Below are positions 33,965 through 43,259 of a stretch of DNA of 64,000 nucleotides, piece after piece (position 1 is the first letter of the stretch; the number at the start of each line of letters is the position of its first letter). Location of the stretch: the NCBI RefSeq assembly GCF_000428945.1, contig NZ_AUAX01000003.1, positions 186,001-250,000 on the forward strand, written 5' to 3'. The DNA is from Hamadaea tsunoensis DSM 44101 (GTDB lineage: Bacteria > Actinomycetota > Actinomycetes > Mycobacteriales > Micromonosporaceae). The notes beneath the pieces were generated by a model. That model was not told where the DNA came from. It saw nothing but the letters and a program-made list of their open reading frames with translations, and did no database searches. Position numbers and translations under genes: made by a program.

Positions 33965-34045
33965 CCAAGATCCTGTTTGGATCAGGTTTACGCACGTAAT
34001 CTTGGGCCAAGATTCGGGTGATTTCCCTGATCCAAACGGGATCTT
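33965..34045. repeat. Dispersed palindromic element, copy 3 (B-A orientation)
   Basis: This is an 81-bp palindrome starting 2 bp after the phosphatase stop, between converging genes. The outer arms are CCAAGATCCTGTTTGGATCA and TGATCCAAACGGGATCTT. The centre AATCTTGGGCCAAGATT is a perfect palindrome. The left inner segment is type B (GGTTTACGCACGT), the right inner segment type A (reverse of GGGAAATCACCCG). It is the same subtype as copy 2 but inverted. Confidence 0.85.
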
Positions 34046-34064
34046 CGAATCGGGTCGCCGGGGC

Positions 34065-35156
34065 TCAGGTCAGGGATCGCAGGTCGAGGGCCTGCCACGC
34101 GTCGGCCGCCGACCACCAGATCCAGCCGTCGCGGCCGAGGATCTGCCCGGCGCCGTCGGTGACCGTGATCAACCGTCGCTCCCGGATGTCGTAGAGCAGG
34201 ACCTGCTGGTCGGCCAGGGTGGTCGCCGCGAGGCCGGCGCGGGAGTAGACCTCCCACCGGCCGAGCCGGGCGACATCCGCGAGGGCCGCGCTGACGCCGC
34301 CGCTCGCGACCCGGCGCCGACCCGTCCCGTCCGGACGCATCACATCGATGCGAGCCACTCCCCCATCGCCGCCGAGCACCAGCACCCGGCACCAGTCCGG
34401 CCCGCAGCTCACCAGCTCGGTCGGCTGGCCGGGCACCTCGCGCCGGCCGCCGGTGCGCAGGTCGAGCAGGCTGGTCGCGGAGCCTTCCGCGGTCAGCGAG
34501 GTGGCGAGCACGCCACCGCCGACCGACTGCCACGCGCCGTCGACGGTCCGCGTCGTGGTGACACCGCCGGCCAGCGGGACCGTGCGTACCTCGGTGCGGA
34601 CGGCGGTCCCCGGGGCGACCGCGACCCACACCAACCGGCCGCCGACCACGGTCAGGTCGTCGTCGGAGCCGAAGAACGCGAAATCACCCGGCTGATCGGA
34701 GAGGACCGTCGGCGTACCGGCGTCTTCCCAGGGGGCCGACCAGATCTTCGCGACGGCCGGCCGGCCCCGCTCGGCCGTCTGCTCCAGCCACACCAGGTTC
34801 CGTCCGGCCACCGTCACCCCGCTGAACTGCGGTGCCAGCGCGCGGTCGAGGTCGCGCAGGACGCGTACCACCGCGCCGTCGATCAGGACGACCAGGCGCT
34901 CGCGCCGCCCGCTCACCGCGGTCCCCGCCGAGGTCCGCGCGTCCATGAAGACCATCGGCGTGTACGCCCAGCCGCCGTCCACCATCCCCGGCACGCCGAC
35001 CGGCCGCACCCCCGGGTACGCCTCGGCCAGCGTCCAGTCGGTGCCGGGCGGATGCGGCCAGGGCAGGCCGAGCAGGATTCCCGCGGCGGCGAGCGCGACG
35101 GCGAGGCCCACCCGCAACCGCCTGGTACGCCGATGCCGGCCGCCGGAGAACCGCAC
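34065..35156 (-). CDS. Membrane-anchored beta-propeller-like hypothetical protein
   Basis: This 363-residue protein has an Arg-rich N-terminus and a membrane helix (about 15-31), then a secreted domain built of repeated beta-rich units (GGRLVWVAVAP, GRNLVWLEQ, ARIDVMRPDGTGRRR). These resemble TolB/WD40-type propeller blades. Two cysteines (SCGPDWC) may pair. I do not recognise a specific family. It stands alone, convergent with the phosphatase gene. The start is the ATG giving an N-terminal anchor. A binding or scaffold role outside the membrane is inference. Confidence 0.75.
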   Translation of the reverse strand: MRFSGGRHRRTRRLRVGLAVALAAAGILLGLPWPHPPGTDWTLAEAYPGVRPVGVPGMVDGGWAYTPMVFMDARTSAGTAVSGRRERLVVLIDGAVVRVLRDLDRALAPQFSGVTVAGRNLVWLEQTAERGRPAVAKIWSAPWEDAGTPTVLSDQPGDFAFFGSDDDLTVVGGRLVWVAVAPGTAVRTEVRTVPLAGGVTTTRTVDGAWQSVGGGVLATSLTAEGSATSLLDLRTGGRREVPGQPTELVSCGPDWCRVLVLGGDGGVARIDVMRPDGTGRRRVASGGVSAALADVARLGRWEVYSRAGLAATTLADQQVLLYDIRERRLITVTDGAGQILGRDGWIWWSAADAWQALDLRSLT

Positions 35157-35212
35157 CCCGACAGCGTAATCGGAGGAAACGGACTAAATCCGGCAACGCA
35201 CGGGGAACGGGG

Positions 35213-36064
35213 TCACTGCGAGAACGGGTCGGGCCGGCGTTCGAGCAGCCCGTGCACCATCTGCTGAATCGTCTCGCGGACCTGATCGGCGAGGTTGAAC
35301 ACGACCATGGGATCGTCGGCCGCATCGGCGAGATCGTCGGTCGGGATCGGCTCGCCGAACTCGATCAGCCACTTGCTCGGTAACGGGACCAGGCCCAACG
35401 GACCGAGCCAGGGGAACGTCGGCGTGACCGGGAAGTACGGCGTACCCAGGACGCGGGCGAGCGGCTTGATGTCCCCGATGAGCGGATAGATCTCCTCCGC
35501 GCCGACGATGGCCGCGGGCACGATCGGTACGCCCGTGCGCAACGCCGCCGACACGAACCCGCCCCGGCCGAAGCGCTGGAGCTTGTAGCGGTCCTTGAAC
35601 GGCTTGCCGACGCCCTTGAAGCCCTCGGGGAACACGCCGACCAGTTCACCGGTACGCAGCAGGCGCTCGGCGTCCGGCGTACAGGCGAGGGTGGCGCCGG
35701 ACTTGCGGGCCAGTTCGCTGACGCCCGGCATCTTGAAGACGAAGTCCGCGCCGAGCAGCCGCAGGTGCCGGTGCCCCTCGGACTCGTCGTGGCAGGCGAT
35801 GGCGAGCATCAGCGCGTCGAGCGCCACCGTGCCGGAGTGGTTGCCGACGATCAGCGCGCCGCCGTCGACCGGTACGTGCTTGCCGCCGGTGATCTCGGTA
35901 CGGAACCAGTCCCGCTGCAGCACCCGCAGCATCGGGTGGAAGACGCCCTCGGTCAGCTCCTTGTCGAAGCCGAACTCGTCGACGTCGTACTGGCCCGACA
36001 GCCGTCGGCGCAGGAAGGCCAGGCCGGAGGCCACCCGGCGGTCCCAGACGTCGTCCTCGCTCAC
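35213..36064 (-). CDS. Lysophospholipid acyltransferase family (PlsC-like)
   Basis: This 283-residue acyltransferase has the catalytic motif VGNHSGTVALDALM (NHx4D variant) and a second block GVFPEGFKGVGKPF. These features are typical of 1-acylglycerol-3-phosphate acyltransferases. It probably acts at the membrane on glycerophospholipids. The GTG start overlaps the upstream NAD-dependent epimerase gene by 4 bp, a pair conserved in mycobacteria (Rv0501-Rv0502), so both may serve the same lipid or envelope pathway. Confidence 0.9.
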   Translation of the reverse strand: MSEDDVWDRRVASGLAFLRRRLSGQYDVDEFGFDKELTEGVFHPMLRVLQRDWFRTEITGGKHVPVDGGALIVGNHSGTVALDALMLAIACHDESEGHRHLRLLGADFVFKMPGVSELARKSGATLACTPDAERLLRTGELVGVFPEGFKGVGKPFKDRYKLQRFGRGGFVSAALRTGVPIVPAAIVGAEEIYPLIGDIKPLARVLGTPYFPVTPTFPWLGPLGLVPLPSKWLIEFGEPIPTDDLADAADDPMVVFNLADQVRETIQQMVHGLLERRPDPFSQ

Positions 36065-37119
36065 GCCGTCACCCCCCGCGCACCGCGTACGCGCTCGATC
36101 ATCTGCAGGAAGGCGTTCTCGGCCGCGGCCAGGCGCTCGGGCGTGACGACGGCCCCGTCGGTGTGCGACCGGACGAACTCGTCGAACGCCGTCGGCGTGG
36201 AGCGCGGAACGAAGCCGAACTCCTGGATCAGGCGGCTCACGTCGACCACGCGACCGTGCACGAACAGGTCGACCTGGTCATGGCTGATGACGCGGCGGCC
36301 GGTCGCGGCGGCGAGGCTGAGTCCCTGCTCGGGCAGGGGTACGGCGAGGCGCCCGGCCCGGCGTACGGCCTGCGACAGTGTCAGGACGCCCGGACCGGCG
36401 ACGTTGAACGTGCCCGGATGGTCTTCGAGAACCGAGCGGACCAGGATCTCCATCGCGTCGTCGACGTGGACGAACTGGAGGCGGGGGTCACGCCCGATCA
36501 CGGTCGGCACGGTCGGCCGGGCCAGGTAGTGCAGCAGTGACGTCTCGGCCGTGGTGCCGATGAACGGCGCGAACCGGAGCACCGTCGCGGCCACATCGGG
36601 ACGCCGCCGGCGGAATCCGCGTACGTAGGCCTCGATGTCGAGGATGTCGCGGGCGTACCCGCCGCGCGGCACCTCCCGGGGTTCGGTGTCCTCGGTGAAC
36701 ACCGCGGGATCGCGGAACGAGGCACCGTACGCGGCCGTGGACGAGCGCACCACCAGCCGGCGCAGCGCCGGTGCCTGCTGACAGGCGGCGAGCAGCTGCA
36801 TCGTGCCGATGACGTTCTGTTCCTTCATCGCCGTCCGGCCGCCCCGGGCCTGGTCCGGCGAGGAGATGACCGCGAGGTGCGCCACCGCGCCCACCCGCAG
36901 GTCGCCGAGGATCTGATCGGCGGCCCGCAGGTCGGCCTGGATGACGTCGACCCCGCCCAGCAGCGCGGCGATCTCGGCACTCGGCGCGTACGCGTCGAGC
37001 CCGAAGACGCGGCCGACCTCGGGGCGCGCGGCGAGACGGGCGGCCACCTGGGCACCCAGGAACCGGCTCACGCCGGTGACGAGAACCACCTCGGGACTGT
37101 TCGTCCGCTCGGTCGCCAT
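36061..37119 (-). CDS. NAD-dependent epimerase/dehydratase (GalE2-like, extended SDR)
   Basis: This 352-residue Rossmann enzyme has the cofactor motif VTGVSRFLGAQVAARLA and an Asp-containing loop (GLDAY). The catalytic Tyr is not in an obvious YxxxK: the region after VVRSSTAAYGAS reads GGYARDILDIEAY, so the active site may be altered or use YARDI. The C-terminal substrate domain follows. The family is close to mycobacterial galE2. It is coupled to the acyltransferase downstream by a 4-bp overlap and lies behind the bS22 gene. Confidence 0.88.
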   Translation of the reverse strand: MATERTNSPEVVLVTGVSRFLGAQVAARLAARPEVGRVFGLDAYAPSAEIAALLGGVDVIQADLRAADQILGDLRVGAVAHLAVISSPDQARGGRTAMKEQNVIGTMQLLAACQQAPALRRLVVRSSTAAYGASFRDPAVFTEDTEPREVPRGGYARDILDIEAYVRGFRRRRPDVAATVLRFAPFIGTTAETSLLHYLARPTVPTVIGRDPRLQFVHVDDAMEILVRSVLEDHPGTFNVAGPGVLTLSQAVRRAGRLAVPLPEQGLSLAAATGRRVISHDQVDLFVHGRVVDVSRLIQEFGFVPRSTPTAFDEFVRSHTDGAVVTPERLAAAENAFLQMIERVRGARGVTA

Positions 37120-37248
37120 GCGCTCCTCGGTCGGGCTGAAGATCACCGGTCGGCGACGGATCGCCCGGACCGGCGGAGGTTCACCAATCGTCGGCGGCAA
37201 GTGCGCACGCGGGCCCGCGACGCTCGGTCGGGCGCGGGCCGGCGTGGG

Positions 37249-37350
37249 TCACTTGCCGAGACGGCGACGCTGGACACGGGTCTTGCGCAGCAGCTTGCGG
37301 TGCTTCTTCTTCGCCATGCGCTTGCGGCGCTTCTTGACCACGGAGCCCAT
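37249..37350 (-). CDS. Small ribosomal subunit protein bS22 (AURKAIP1/COX24-type)
   Basis: This 33-residue, extremely basic peptide runs [19 protein letters not shown] to VQRRRLGK. It matches the small actinobacterial ribosomal protein bS22 found on mycobacterial 30S subunits. The gene is easily missed because of its length. GAGAGGGC provides a ribosome site. Its place between the HTH gene and the galE2-like gene equals the mycobacterial order. A GGCCCGCG/CGCGGGCC hairpin (37212-37240) follows as a possible terminator. Confidence 0.92.
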   Translation of the reverse strand: MGSVVKKRRKRMAKKKHRKLLRKTRVQRRRLGK

Positions 37351-37543
37351 ACGGCAGCCCTCTCAGACGATGCATTCGTACGCACCGCGCGGTATCGCGC
37401 AGGTGCGGCGCTCGGACAGTTCGGCGCTCCGGCCGGTCGGCTTGCCGCGCGAGCGGCGGGCAGGCGTCGGCGTGACGCGAGCCGGAGTCGTTGTCCAGGG
37501 TAACCGCACGCATGCGCGATCGTGAAACCGGGCCGGACAGGCG

Positions 37544-37759
37544 TCACGCCGCCTGGGAGAAGGCGCCCCGGAGGTACTCGTGGACGGCGTGCTCGGGGAC
37601 CCGGAAGGACCGGCCGACCCGGACCGCGGTCAGCTCGCCGGAGTGCACCAGCCGGTAGACGGTCATCTTCGAGACGCGCATCAGGGCCGCGACCTCCGCG
37701 ACCGTGAGGAAGCGGACCTCGGCCAGCTCGTTGTCGTGGGGTGAACCGCGGGATTTCAT
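37544..37759 (-). CDS. Small excisionase-type HTH DNA-binding protein
   Basis: This 71-residue protein is almost entirely a MerR/excisionase-like helix-turn-helix: EVRFLTVAEVAALMRVSKMTVYRLVHSGELTAVRVGRSFRVPEHAVHEYL. The ATG at 37759 is preceded by GGGGGAAAGG. Mycobacteria carry the related Rv0500A at the same place near bS22, so this is a conserved chromosomal regulator rather than a phage excisionase. Targets are unknown. The 193 bp downstream, before bS22, show no gene. Confidence 0.9.
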   Translation of the reverse strand: MKSRGSPHDNELAEVRFLTVAEVAALMRVSKMTVYRLVHSGELTAVRVGRSFRVPEHAVHEYLRGAFSQAA

Positions 37760-37933
37760 GCCTTTCCCCCAACCTCTCCGCCCGGACATGCCGCCCGGTC
37801 CTACCGGACACGCCACCCGGGAACATGCGGGTAACTAGAACGGTAGCGGGGCGCATGAGGCGAACGCGACAGCTTTGGGTAATCGCTCCACTACTCACCA
37901 TCTTGACCAGTGGCAACTACCCACAGCAACTCT

Positions 37934-39118
37934 TCACTCGGTACGCAACGCCACCACAGGGTCCAGCTTTCCGGCGCGTTGGGCGGGTACGACGCCGAAG
38001 ATGATCCCGACGCCGGCGGACACCCCGAAGGCGAGCGCGAGCGACCACCAGGTGACCGTCGCCGGCACCGGGCTCAACGCGGCCGTCACCAGCGAAGCCG
38101 TCACACCGAGGACCGCGCCGAGGATGCCGCCGATCGTCGTCAGCAACACCGCTTCCAGCAGGAACTGGATGCCGATGTCGCGGGGTTTGGCGCCGACCGC
38201 CTTGCGCAGCCCGATCTCCTTCGTGCGCTCGCGTACCGAGACGAGCATGATGTTGGAGACGCCGACCCCGCCGACGAGCAGGGAGATCCCGGCGATGGCG
38301 GCGAGCACGGTCGTCAGCACCCCCAGGATGTCCCCGAGTACGCCGAGTATCTGGTCCTGCGTGACCGCCGAGAATTCGGTGTCCGGGTGGCGTTTGTGCA
38401 GTTCCGCGACGACCCGGTCGCCGAGCGTGCCGATGGTGTCGTTGTCGGGTGCCTTGATCGCGAAGGCGTCGATCCGGTTGGTGGCGAACAGCCGCTGGGC
38501 GGTGCTGATCGGGATGTGCACCTCGCTGTCGCGGTCGACGCCGAGGCTCTGGCCGAGCGGCGCGAACACCCCGACGACCCGGAAGCGTACGCCCGCGATG
38601 CTGATCTGCTGCCCGACCGCCGACCGCTCACCGAACAGCTTCCTCGCCACGCCGTCGCCGAGGACCGCGACCCGGCGCCCGGTGTCGACGTCCGCCCGGG
38701 TCAGGTAGCTCCCGGCGGCCACGGTGCGGACGAACACCTTCGGCGTGGTCTCCATGACGCCGAGGACCGTGGTGAACGCCGAGTTGCGCCCCGCGCGTAC
38801 GGTCTCGCCGGACGTGAGGGTGACCGCCACCCGATCGCGGTCGCCGACGACCCGCACGACGTCGTTGAGGTCGGTGTTGTCCAGCGGCGACGCGGTCGGC
38901 GCGGAGTTGAAGTCGACCTTGCCGGGAACGACGAACATGAGGTTCGCGCCGAGGCCCTCGACCTGCGACTCCACCTCGTTCTTGGTGCCGGTGCCGAGGG
39001 CGACCAGGACGACCACCGCGGCGACGCCGATGATCATTCCGAGCATGGTGAGCCCGCTGCGCAGGCGGTTCGCCCGCAGGGCCGCGCTCGCGACCCGCCA
39101 CGCCTCGGCGAGCCTCAT
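37934..39118 (-). CDS. MacB-like ABC transporter permease (FtsX family)
   Basis: This 394-residue permease has one N-terminal membrane helix, a large extracytoplasmic MacB_PCD domain (about 45-250) and three C-terminal helices with the FtsX domain ([33 protein letters not shown]). It is the membrane core of an export or mechanotransmission complex. The ATP-binding subunit gene overlaps its start by 4 bp and an HlyD-like adaptor precedes, forming a MacAB-like operon without an outer-membrane partner, as expected in a monoderm organism. Confidence 0.9.
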   Translation of the reverse strand: MRLAEAWRVASAALRANRLRSGLTMLGMIIGVAAVVVLVALGTGTKNEVESQVEGLGANLMFVVPGKVDFNSAPTASPLDNTDLNDVVRVVGDRDRVAVTLTSGETVRAGRNSAFTTVLGVMETTPKVFVRTVAAGSYLTRADVDTGRRVAVLGDGVARKLFGERSAVGQQISIAGVRFRVVGVFAPLGQSLGVDRDSEVHIPISTAQRLFATNRIDAFAIKAPDNDTIGTLGDRVVAELHKRHPDTEFSAVTQDQILGVLGDILGVLTTVLAAIAGISLLVGGVGVSNIMLVSVRERTKEIGLRKAVGAKPRDIGIQFLLEAVLLTTIGGILGAVLGVTASLVTAALSPVPATVTWWSLALAFGVSAGVGIIFGVVPAQRAGKLDPVVALRTE

Positions 39119-39837
39119 GGCCGCTCCCAGATCTCGTCGCCGGTTTCCGGCGCGTCGCTCTCGTCCTGCTCGATCACGCCGTCGCGCATGTGGATGCGGC
39201 GGCGCGCGCGGGCCGCGACCTCGCGGTCGTGGGTGACCATCACCAGCGCCACCCCCGCCTCGCGGTTGAGCTGTTCGAGCAGTTCCAGCACCGCCTGGCC
39301 GTTGGCGGTGTCGAGGTTGCCGGTCGGCTCGTCGGCCAGCAGCACAGCCGGATCGGTGACCAGCGCCCGGGCGATCGCCACCCGCTGCTGCTCACCGCCG
39401 GAGAGCTGGTTGGGCCGGTGGTCCAGCCGGTGGCCGAGACCGACGCGTTCCAGCACCGCCCGCGCCTTCTCCCGGCGTGCCTTCGCCCCCAGGCCGCGGT
39501 AGACCAGCGGCAGCGCCACATTGTCCACCGCGGACGTGCGCGCCAGCAGGTGGAAGGACTGGAAGACGAAGCCGATCGTCTCGTTGCGCAGCGTCGCCAG
39601 CTCGGCCGGGCCCAGCCCGGCCACGTCCCGGCCGTCGATCAGCAGCCGCCCGCCGGTCGGCCGGTCCAGGCCGCCGATCAGGTGCATCAGCGTCGACTTG
39701 CCCGAGCCCGAAGGCCCCACCACGGCCACGTGCGCCCCCGGCTCGATCGTGAAGCTCACGCCCCGCAGGGCCTGGACCTCCAGACCCTCCAGCTGGTACG
39801 CGCGGCGTACGTCGATCGCCTCGATGGCCGGGGTCAC
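39115..39837 (-). CDS. MacB/LolD-type ABC transporter ATPase
   Basis: This 240-residue ATPase has Walker [13 protein letters not shown], the Q-loop, signature [15 protein letters not shown], Walker [13 protein letters not shown] and switch His VTHD. It powers the FtsX-type permease encoded next to it. The GTG start overlaps the stop of the HlyD-like gene (GTGA), and its own stop overlaps the permease start, giving a tightly coupled three-gene export unit. Confidence 0.93.
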   Translation of the reverse strand: MTPAIEAIDVRRAYQLEGLEVQALRGVSFTIEPGAHVAVVGPSGSGKSTLMHLIGGLDRPTGGRLLIDGRDVAGLGPAELATLRNETIGFVFQSFHLLARTSAVDNVALPLVYRGLGAKARREKARAVLERVGLGHRLDHRPNQLSGGEQQRVAIARALVTDPAVLLADEPTGNLDTANGQAVLELLEQLNREAGVALVMVTHDREVAARARRRIHMRDGVIEQDESDAPETGDEIWERP

Positions 39838-41159
39838 GGCAGCTGATCTCCACTGTGGACCTTGTCGACCCCGGTCACGACGACCTGGTCGCCGGCCAGC
39901 AGACCGTCGGTGATCTGCACCAGGTCGGCACCGGAGACGCCGACGGTCACGGGGCGGCGCTCGGCCTTGCCGTCGGCGGCGCGTACCCACACCATGTCGT
40001 GGCCCTCGGCCGAGAAGACCGCCGCGGCGGGCACGGCGACCGTGTCGGCGGCCTCGCGTACGCGCAGGTGCGCCACCGCGTTCATGCCGGGCCGGGGAGT
40101 CTGCGCACCGGACGGCGGCGACTGCAACGACAACCGCACCCGGTACGCCACGGCGCCCCGCGCGTTCGGCGTCGGCAGGATGTCGATGGCCGTGACGATC
40201 GCGGGGTAGGTCACCCCGGGCGCCGCGTCCAGCTCCACATCCGCCGGTACGCCGGTCTTCACGAGGAAGATGTCGGTCTCGTCGACGTCCGCCACGAGAC
40301 CGAGCTCGCTGACGTCGACGATGGTGAGGATCGGCGTACCGGCGCTGACGAGGCCGCCGGCGACGACCGTGGTCGAGACGCCGGCCGGGGTCGCGTTGGC
40401 GGCCGCCGGGGCGGAGGAACCCCCGCTCACCCCCGCGAGCAGGCTGCTCAGGTCCGTGCCGCCGGCCGCCGCGCCCCCGGTCGCACCGCCCAGCTGAACG
40501 ACGCCCGCGATCGGGGCCCGCAGCGTCAGGGCGTCCACCGTGGCCTTCGCCAGGTCGTACGCCTGCTGGGCCTGGAGGCGTTGCGCCGCACCGAGGGCGC
40601 TCATGGCGCTGCCGAGCGAGCGGATGCCCCGCTGGACTCCGCGTACCGCCGAGTCGACGGACTTCGCGGCGCCCGCGAACTGCTTCTGCGCCGCGCCGAT
40701 CTGGGCCAGCAGCGCCGCCTTCACCTGCGGATCGGTCACGTGGTCGGCCGCCTGCCGGGCCTGATCGAAGGCGGCCGCGGCCGAGGCGTTCAGCTGCTTC
40801 GAGGCCGAACCGAGGTCGATGTTCACTCCCCCGCCGCCCGAGTTCCGGGCGGCGTCGAGCGCCGACTTGGCGTCGCGGAGCCGTTTCTGTGCCGTGGGCG
40901 AATCGACCACGGCCACGATCTGTCCCTTGTGGACCTGGTCACCGGGGTTCACGGCCAGGCGGGCGAGCGTACCGTCGGCGGGCGCGGTCAGCGTCGCCGC
41001 CGCCCGCGCGACGACCGAGGCCGGCGCGTCCACCACCTCCGTGACATCGGACCGGCTCACGCCGGCGACCGAGATGCCCTTGTCGTCGTGGCCGCACGAG
41101 GCCGCGGTGAGCGCTACGAGCACCACCGCGGCGGCCGCCAGCAGAATCGGACGTCGCAC
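39834..41159 (-). CDS. HlyD/MacA-like periplasmic adaptor lipoprotein
   Basis: This 441-residue protein has a lipoprotein signal (LAAAAVVLVALTAASC, lipobox LTAAS-C). A biotinyl-lipoyl-like segment (LTAPADGTLARLAVNPGDQVHKGQIVAVVDSP) and a coiled-coil hairpin (KSALDAARNS ... AAQRLQAQQAYDLAKATVDA) follow, then beta-barrel and membrane-proximal domains. It should sit on the outer face of the membrane and contact the ABC permease. GTG 41159 is the preferred start. A metallopeptidase-like gene lies 32 bp upstream on the same strand. Confidence 0.88.
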   Translation of the reverse strand: MRRPILLAAAAVVLVALTAASCGHDDKGISVAGVSRSDVTEVVDAPASVVARAAATLTAPADGTLARLAVNPGDQVHKGQIVAVVDSPTAQKRLRDAKSALDAARNSGGGGVNIDLGSASKQLNASAAAAFDQARQAADHVTDPQVKAALLAQIGAAQKQFAGAAKSVDSAVRGVQRGIRSLGSAMSALGAAQRLQAQQAYDLAKATVDALTLRAPIAGVVQLGGATGGAAAGGTDLSSLLAGVSGGSSAPAAANATPAGVSTTVVAGGLVSAGTPILTIVDVSELGLVADVDETDIFLVKTGVPADVELDAAPGVTYPAIVTAIDILPTPNARGAVAYRVRLSLQSPPSGAQTPRPGMNAVAHLRVREAADTVAVPAAAVFSAEGHDMVWVRAADGKAERRPVTVGVSGADLVQITDGLLAGDQVVVTGVDKVHSGDQLP

Positions 41160-41191
41160 TCCGGCGATGCTAGCCCCTCGGCGCGCGCGGG

Positions 41192-43138
41192 TCAGACGGC
41201 GGAGCGGATGTAGGAGGTGAGGTCGGCGGAGACCGCGGACCACGACCGGCCGAACGCCTGCTGCGACGCCGCCGTCTCGCTGATCCCGTCCTGCACGACC
41301 GCCATGAAGAAGGCGAGCATCTTGTCCTCGCCGTACTTCTCCGCGAGATGGCGTACGGCGAGGAAGGCCACACCGTAGTCGGCCGCCACCGCCGCGTCGC
41401 CGTCGCTGTCCTTGGGCGCGCTCACGTCCACGTCGCCGTCCCACGAGCCCTTGACGAACTTGCGGGTCGCGTCGAGATCCGGGTAGCGCGACACGGCGCT
41501 GCCGTCCATCTCGGCGTACTCGGCGATGCCCTCGATCAGCCACCACGCCTCCGACCGCGACCCGGCCGGGATCGTCGACGCGTGCGTCATCTCGTGCCGC
41601 AGCAGGTTGTCCATGAACCAGCCCTGCACGACCTTGCCGTTCAGCACGATGTTCGACGTCTGTCCGACCTCGATCGACGCCCCGGCCGACCAGGACGGCG
41701 GGTTCCAGTCGTACCAGCCGTTCCACTCGGCGGAGCCGCCCGCGTAGAAGATCACGTACCGGGACGGCGGCTTGCCCTGGTACGCGAACCGGTCGGCCAC
41801 CTTGGCGGCGGCCTCGGCCTGCTCGGCGATCTTCGGCAGCATCGAGGCGTACGGCTTGGACGTGGCGACCACGGTCCGGGCACCCACCCGGGCGACGAGA
41901 TCCGACGACTGCCACGGACGCGGCGTGCGGGCGTCGACGTCCGGCGCGTACGCCGTCAGGACCGCCTTGTCCGGAGTGGTCAGCTTCCAGTGCGTGGCCA
42001 CGATGAACTCGTCCTCGCCACAGGTCGGCGCGCCGAAACACGGGTGCCAGGAGACGCGTACCGACCAATCGGTCTGGTACGCCTTCCCGCTCGCGCCGGT
42101 GATCGACAGGATCTCGCCGGCGAAGCTGCCCGTCTTGAGCGTACGCAGATTCGCGTACTCCTTCTTGAGGTCGTTGACGATCTTCGACTGGCCGGTGGCG
42201 ACCGCGGCGGTGAAGCCGGCCGCGTTGCCGTCGAGGACCGCCTTCTCCTGCGCGTCGAGGGCGTCCTGGATCCGGTCGGCGGCCCAGTTCTCGTACGCGG
42301 TCTGGCTGTCGCCGGCCTTCGGCTGCGGGGCCGGCGAGCGGGACGCGCGCGGCTGGGGCGAGCGGGTGGCGCCGGTGGAGGCCTGCGCGATCGGGGTCGT
42401 CGGTTTGTCCTGCTGGGAGCCGAGGTAGACGGCGATGCCGGCGACGGGCAGGCCGCAGCCGACGACGAGGACGCCGGCGACGAGGCCGGCGATCCAGCCC
42501 CAGCCGCGCTTGCGCGGCGGCGCGACCGGCGGATACGGGTAGGGCGCCGGGGCCGGCGGGGCGGAGTACGGGTTGTACGAAGGCTGCTGCGGTACGCCGT
42601 ACGGCCCGGCCGGGTAGGGACCCTGCGGCGGATACGGCGGGTAGGGCGGGTACGGGCCGGGCTGCGCCGGCGGTCCGCTGTACGGCGCGTAGGGCGGCGG
42701 GCTACCCGGACCACCGGCATAGGGCGGCGGGCTCGCGGGATCACCGTAGACCGGCGGATTCCCCGCGGTGCCGGCGTACGGGTTCCCAGGTGCGCCGACG
42801 TAAGGACTTCCAGGTACGCCGGTGTACGGGCCGGCAGCGGTGCCGGGCGGGTAGGGAGACGCGCTCATCGGGTCCGCGCCCGGGTAGGCGGGGCCGGCCG
42901 ACGGGTAGGAGCCCGCGGACGGCATGCTCCCGGCGGGGGCTCCATAGAGGTCGCCCGGCTGGCGCGGCTGCGGTACGGTCGGCCAGCCCGGCTGCGCCGG
43001 TGGGGATGCCGGACCCCCGGGCGGCGGGCCTTCGTGTCCCGGCAGGCCGTGGCTCAACGGCGACGACCCCCAGGGGTCGGACGGCGGTTCGGCATTGGTC
43101 TGCGGCTGGTCAGGCTGCGAGGGGTCCCCGAGGTGCAC
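41192..43138 (-). CDS. Pro-rich membrane-anchored metallopeptidase-like protein
   Basis: This 648-residue protein begins with about 210 residues of Pro/Gly/Tyr repeats (PPPYAGG, NPYAG types). A membrane helix (about 225-245) and an extracellular domain follow with a zinc-type motif HEMTHAS and a downstream Glu in WWLIEGIAEYAEM, the gluzincin (MA-clan) arrangement. The domain from about 265 to 400 resembles a lipocalin/NTF2-like region. Substrate is unknown. It likely heads the MacAB-like operon. The GTG start at 43138 has only a weak ribosome site. Confidence 0.82.
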   Translation of the reverse strand: MHLGDPSQPDQPQTNAEPPSDPWGSSPLSHGLPGHEGPPPGGPASPPAQPGWPTVPQPRQPGDLYGAPAGSMPSAGSYPSAGPAYPGADPMSASPYPPGTAAGPYTGVPGSPYVGAPGNPYAGTAGNPPVYGDPASPPPYAGGPGSPPPYAPYSGPPAQPGPYPPYPPYPPQGPYPAGPYGVPQQPSYNPYSAPPAPAPYPYPPVAPPRKRGWGWIAGLVAGVLVVGCGLPVAGIAVYLGSQQDKPTTPIAQASTGATRSPQPRASRSPAPQPKAGDSQTAYENWAADRIQDALDAQEKAVLDGNAAGFTAAVATGQSKIVNDLKKEYANLRTLKTGSFAGEILSITGASGKAYQTDWSVRVSWHPCFGAPTCGEDEFIVATHWKLTTPDKAVLTAYAPDVDARTPRPWQSSDLVARVGARTVVATSKPYASMLPKIAEQAEAAAKVADRFAYQGKPPSRYVIFYAGGSAEWNGWYDWNPPSWSAGASIEVGQTSNIVLNGKVVQGWFMDNLLRHEMTHASTIPAGSRSEAWWLIEGIAEYAEMDGSAVSRYPDLDATRKFVKGSWDGDVDVSAPKDSDGDAAVAADYGVAFLAVRHLAEKYGEDKMLAFFMAVVQDGISETAASQQAFGRSWSAVSADLTSYIRSAV

Positions 43139-43259
43139 GCGTCCGAACGCTACTGGATGCTCTCCAGAGGTAGATCATCCGTTCGGTCCCATTTGCCCGG
43201 GGATCATCCGCGGCCACGGCCGCGCCGACCGGCTCGGAGCCTGCGACGACCGCGTCCGA

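Noticed and set aside
37544-37759. Phage excisionase or integrated element
   Set aside because: The HTH protein sits in conserved chromosomal order beside bS22, with no integrase or att-like repeats.
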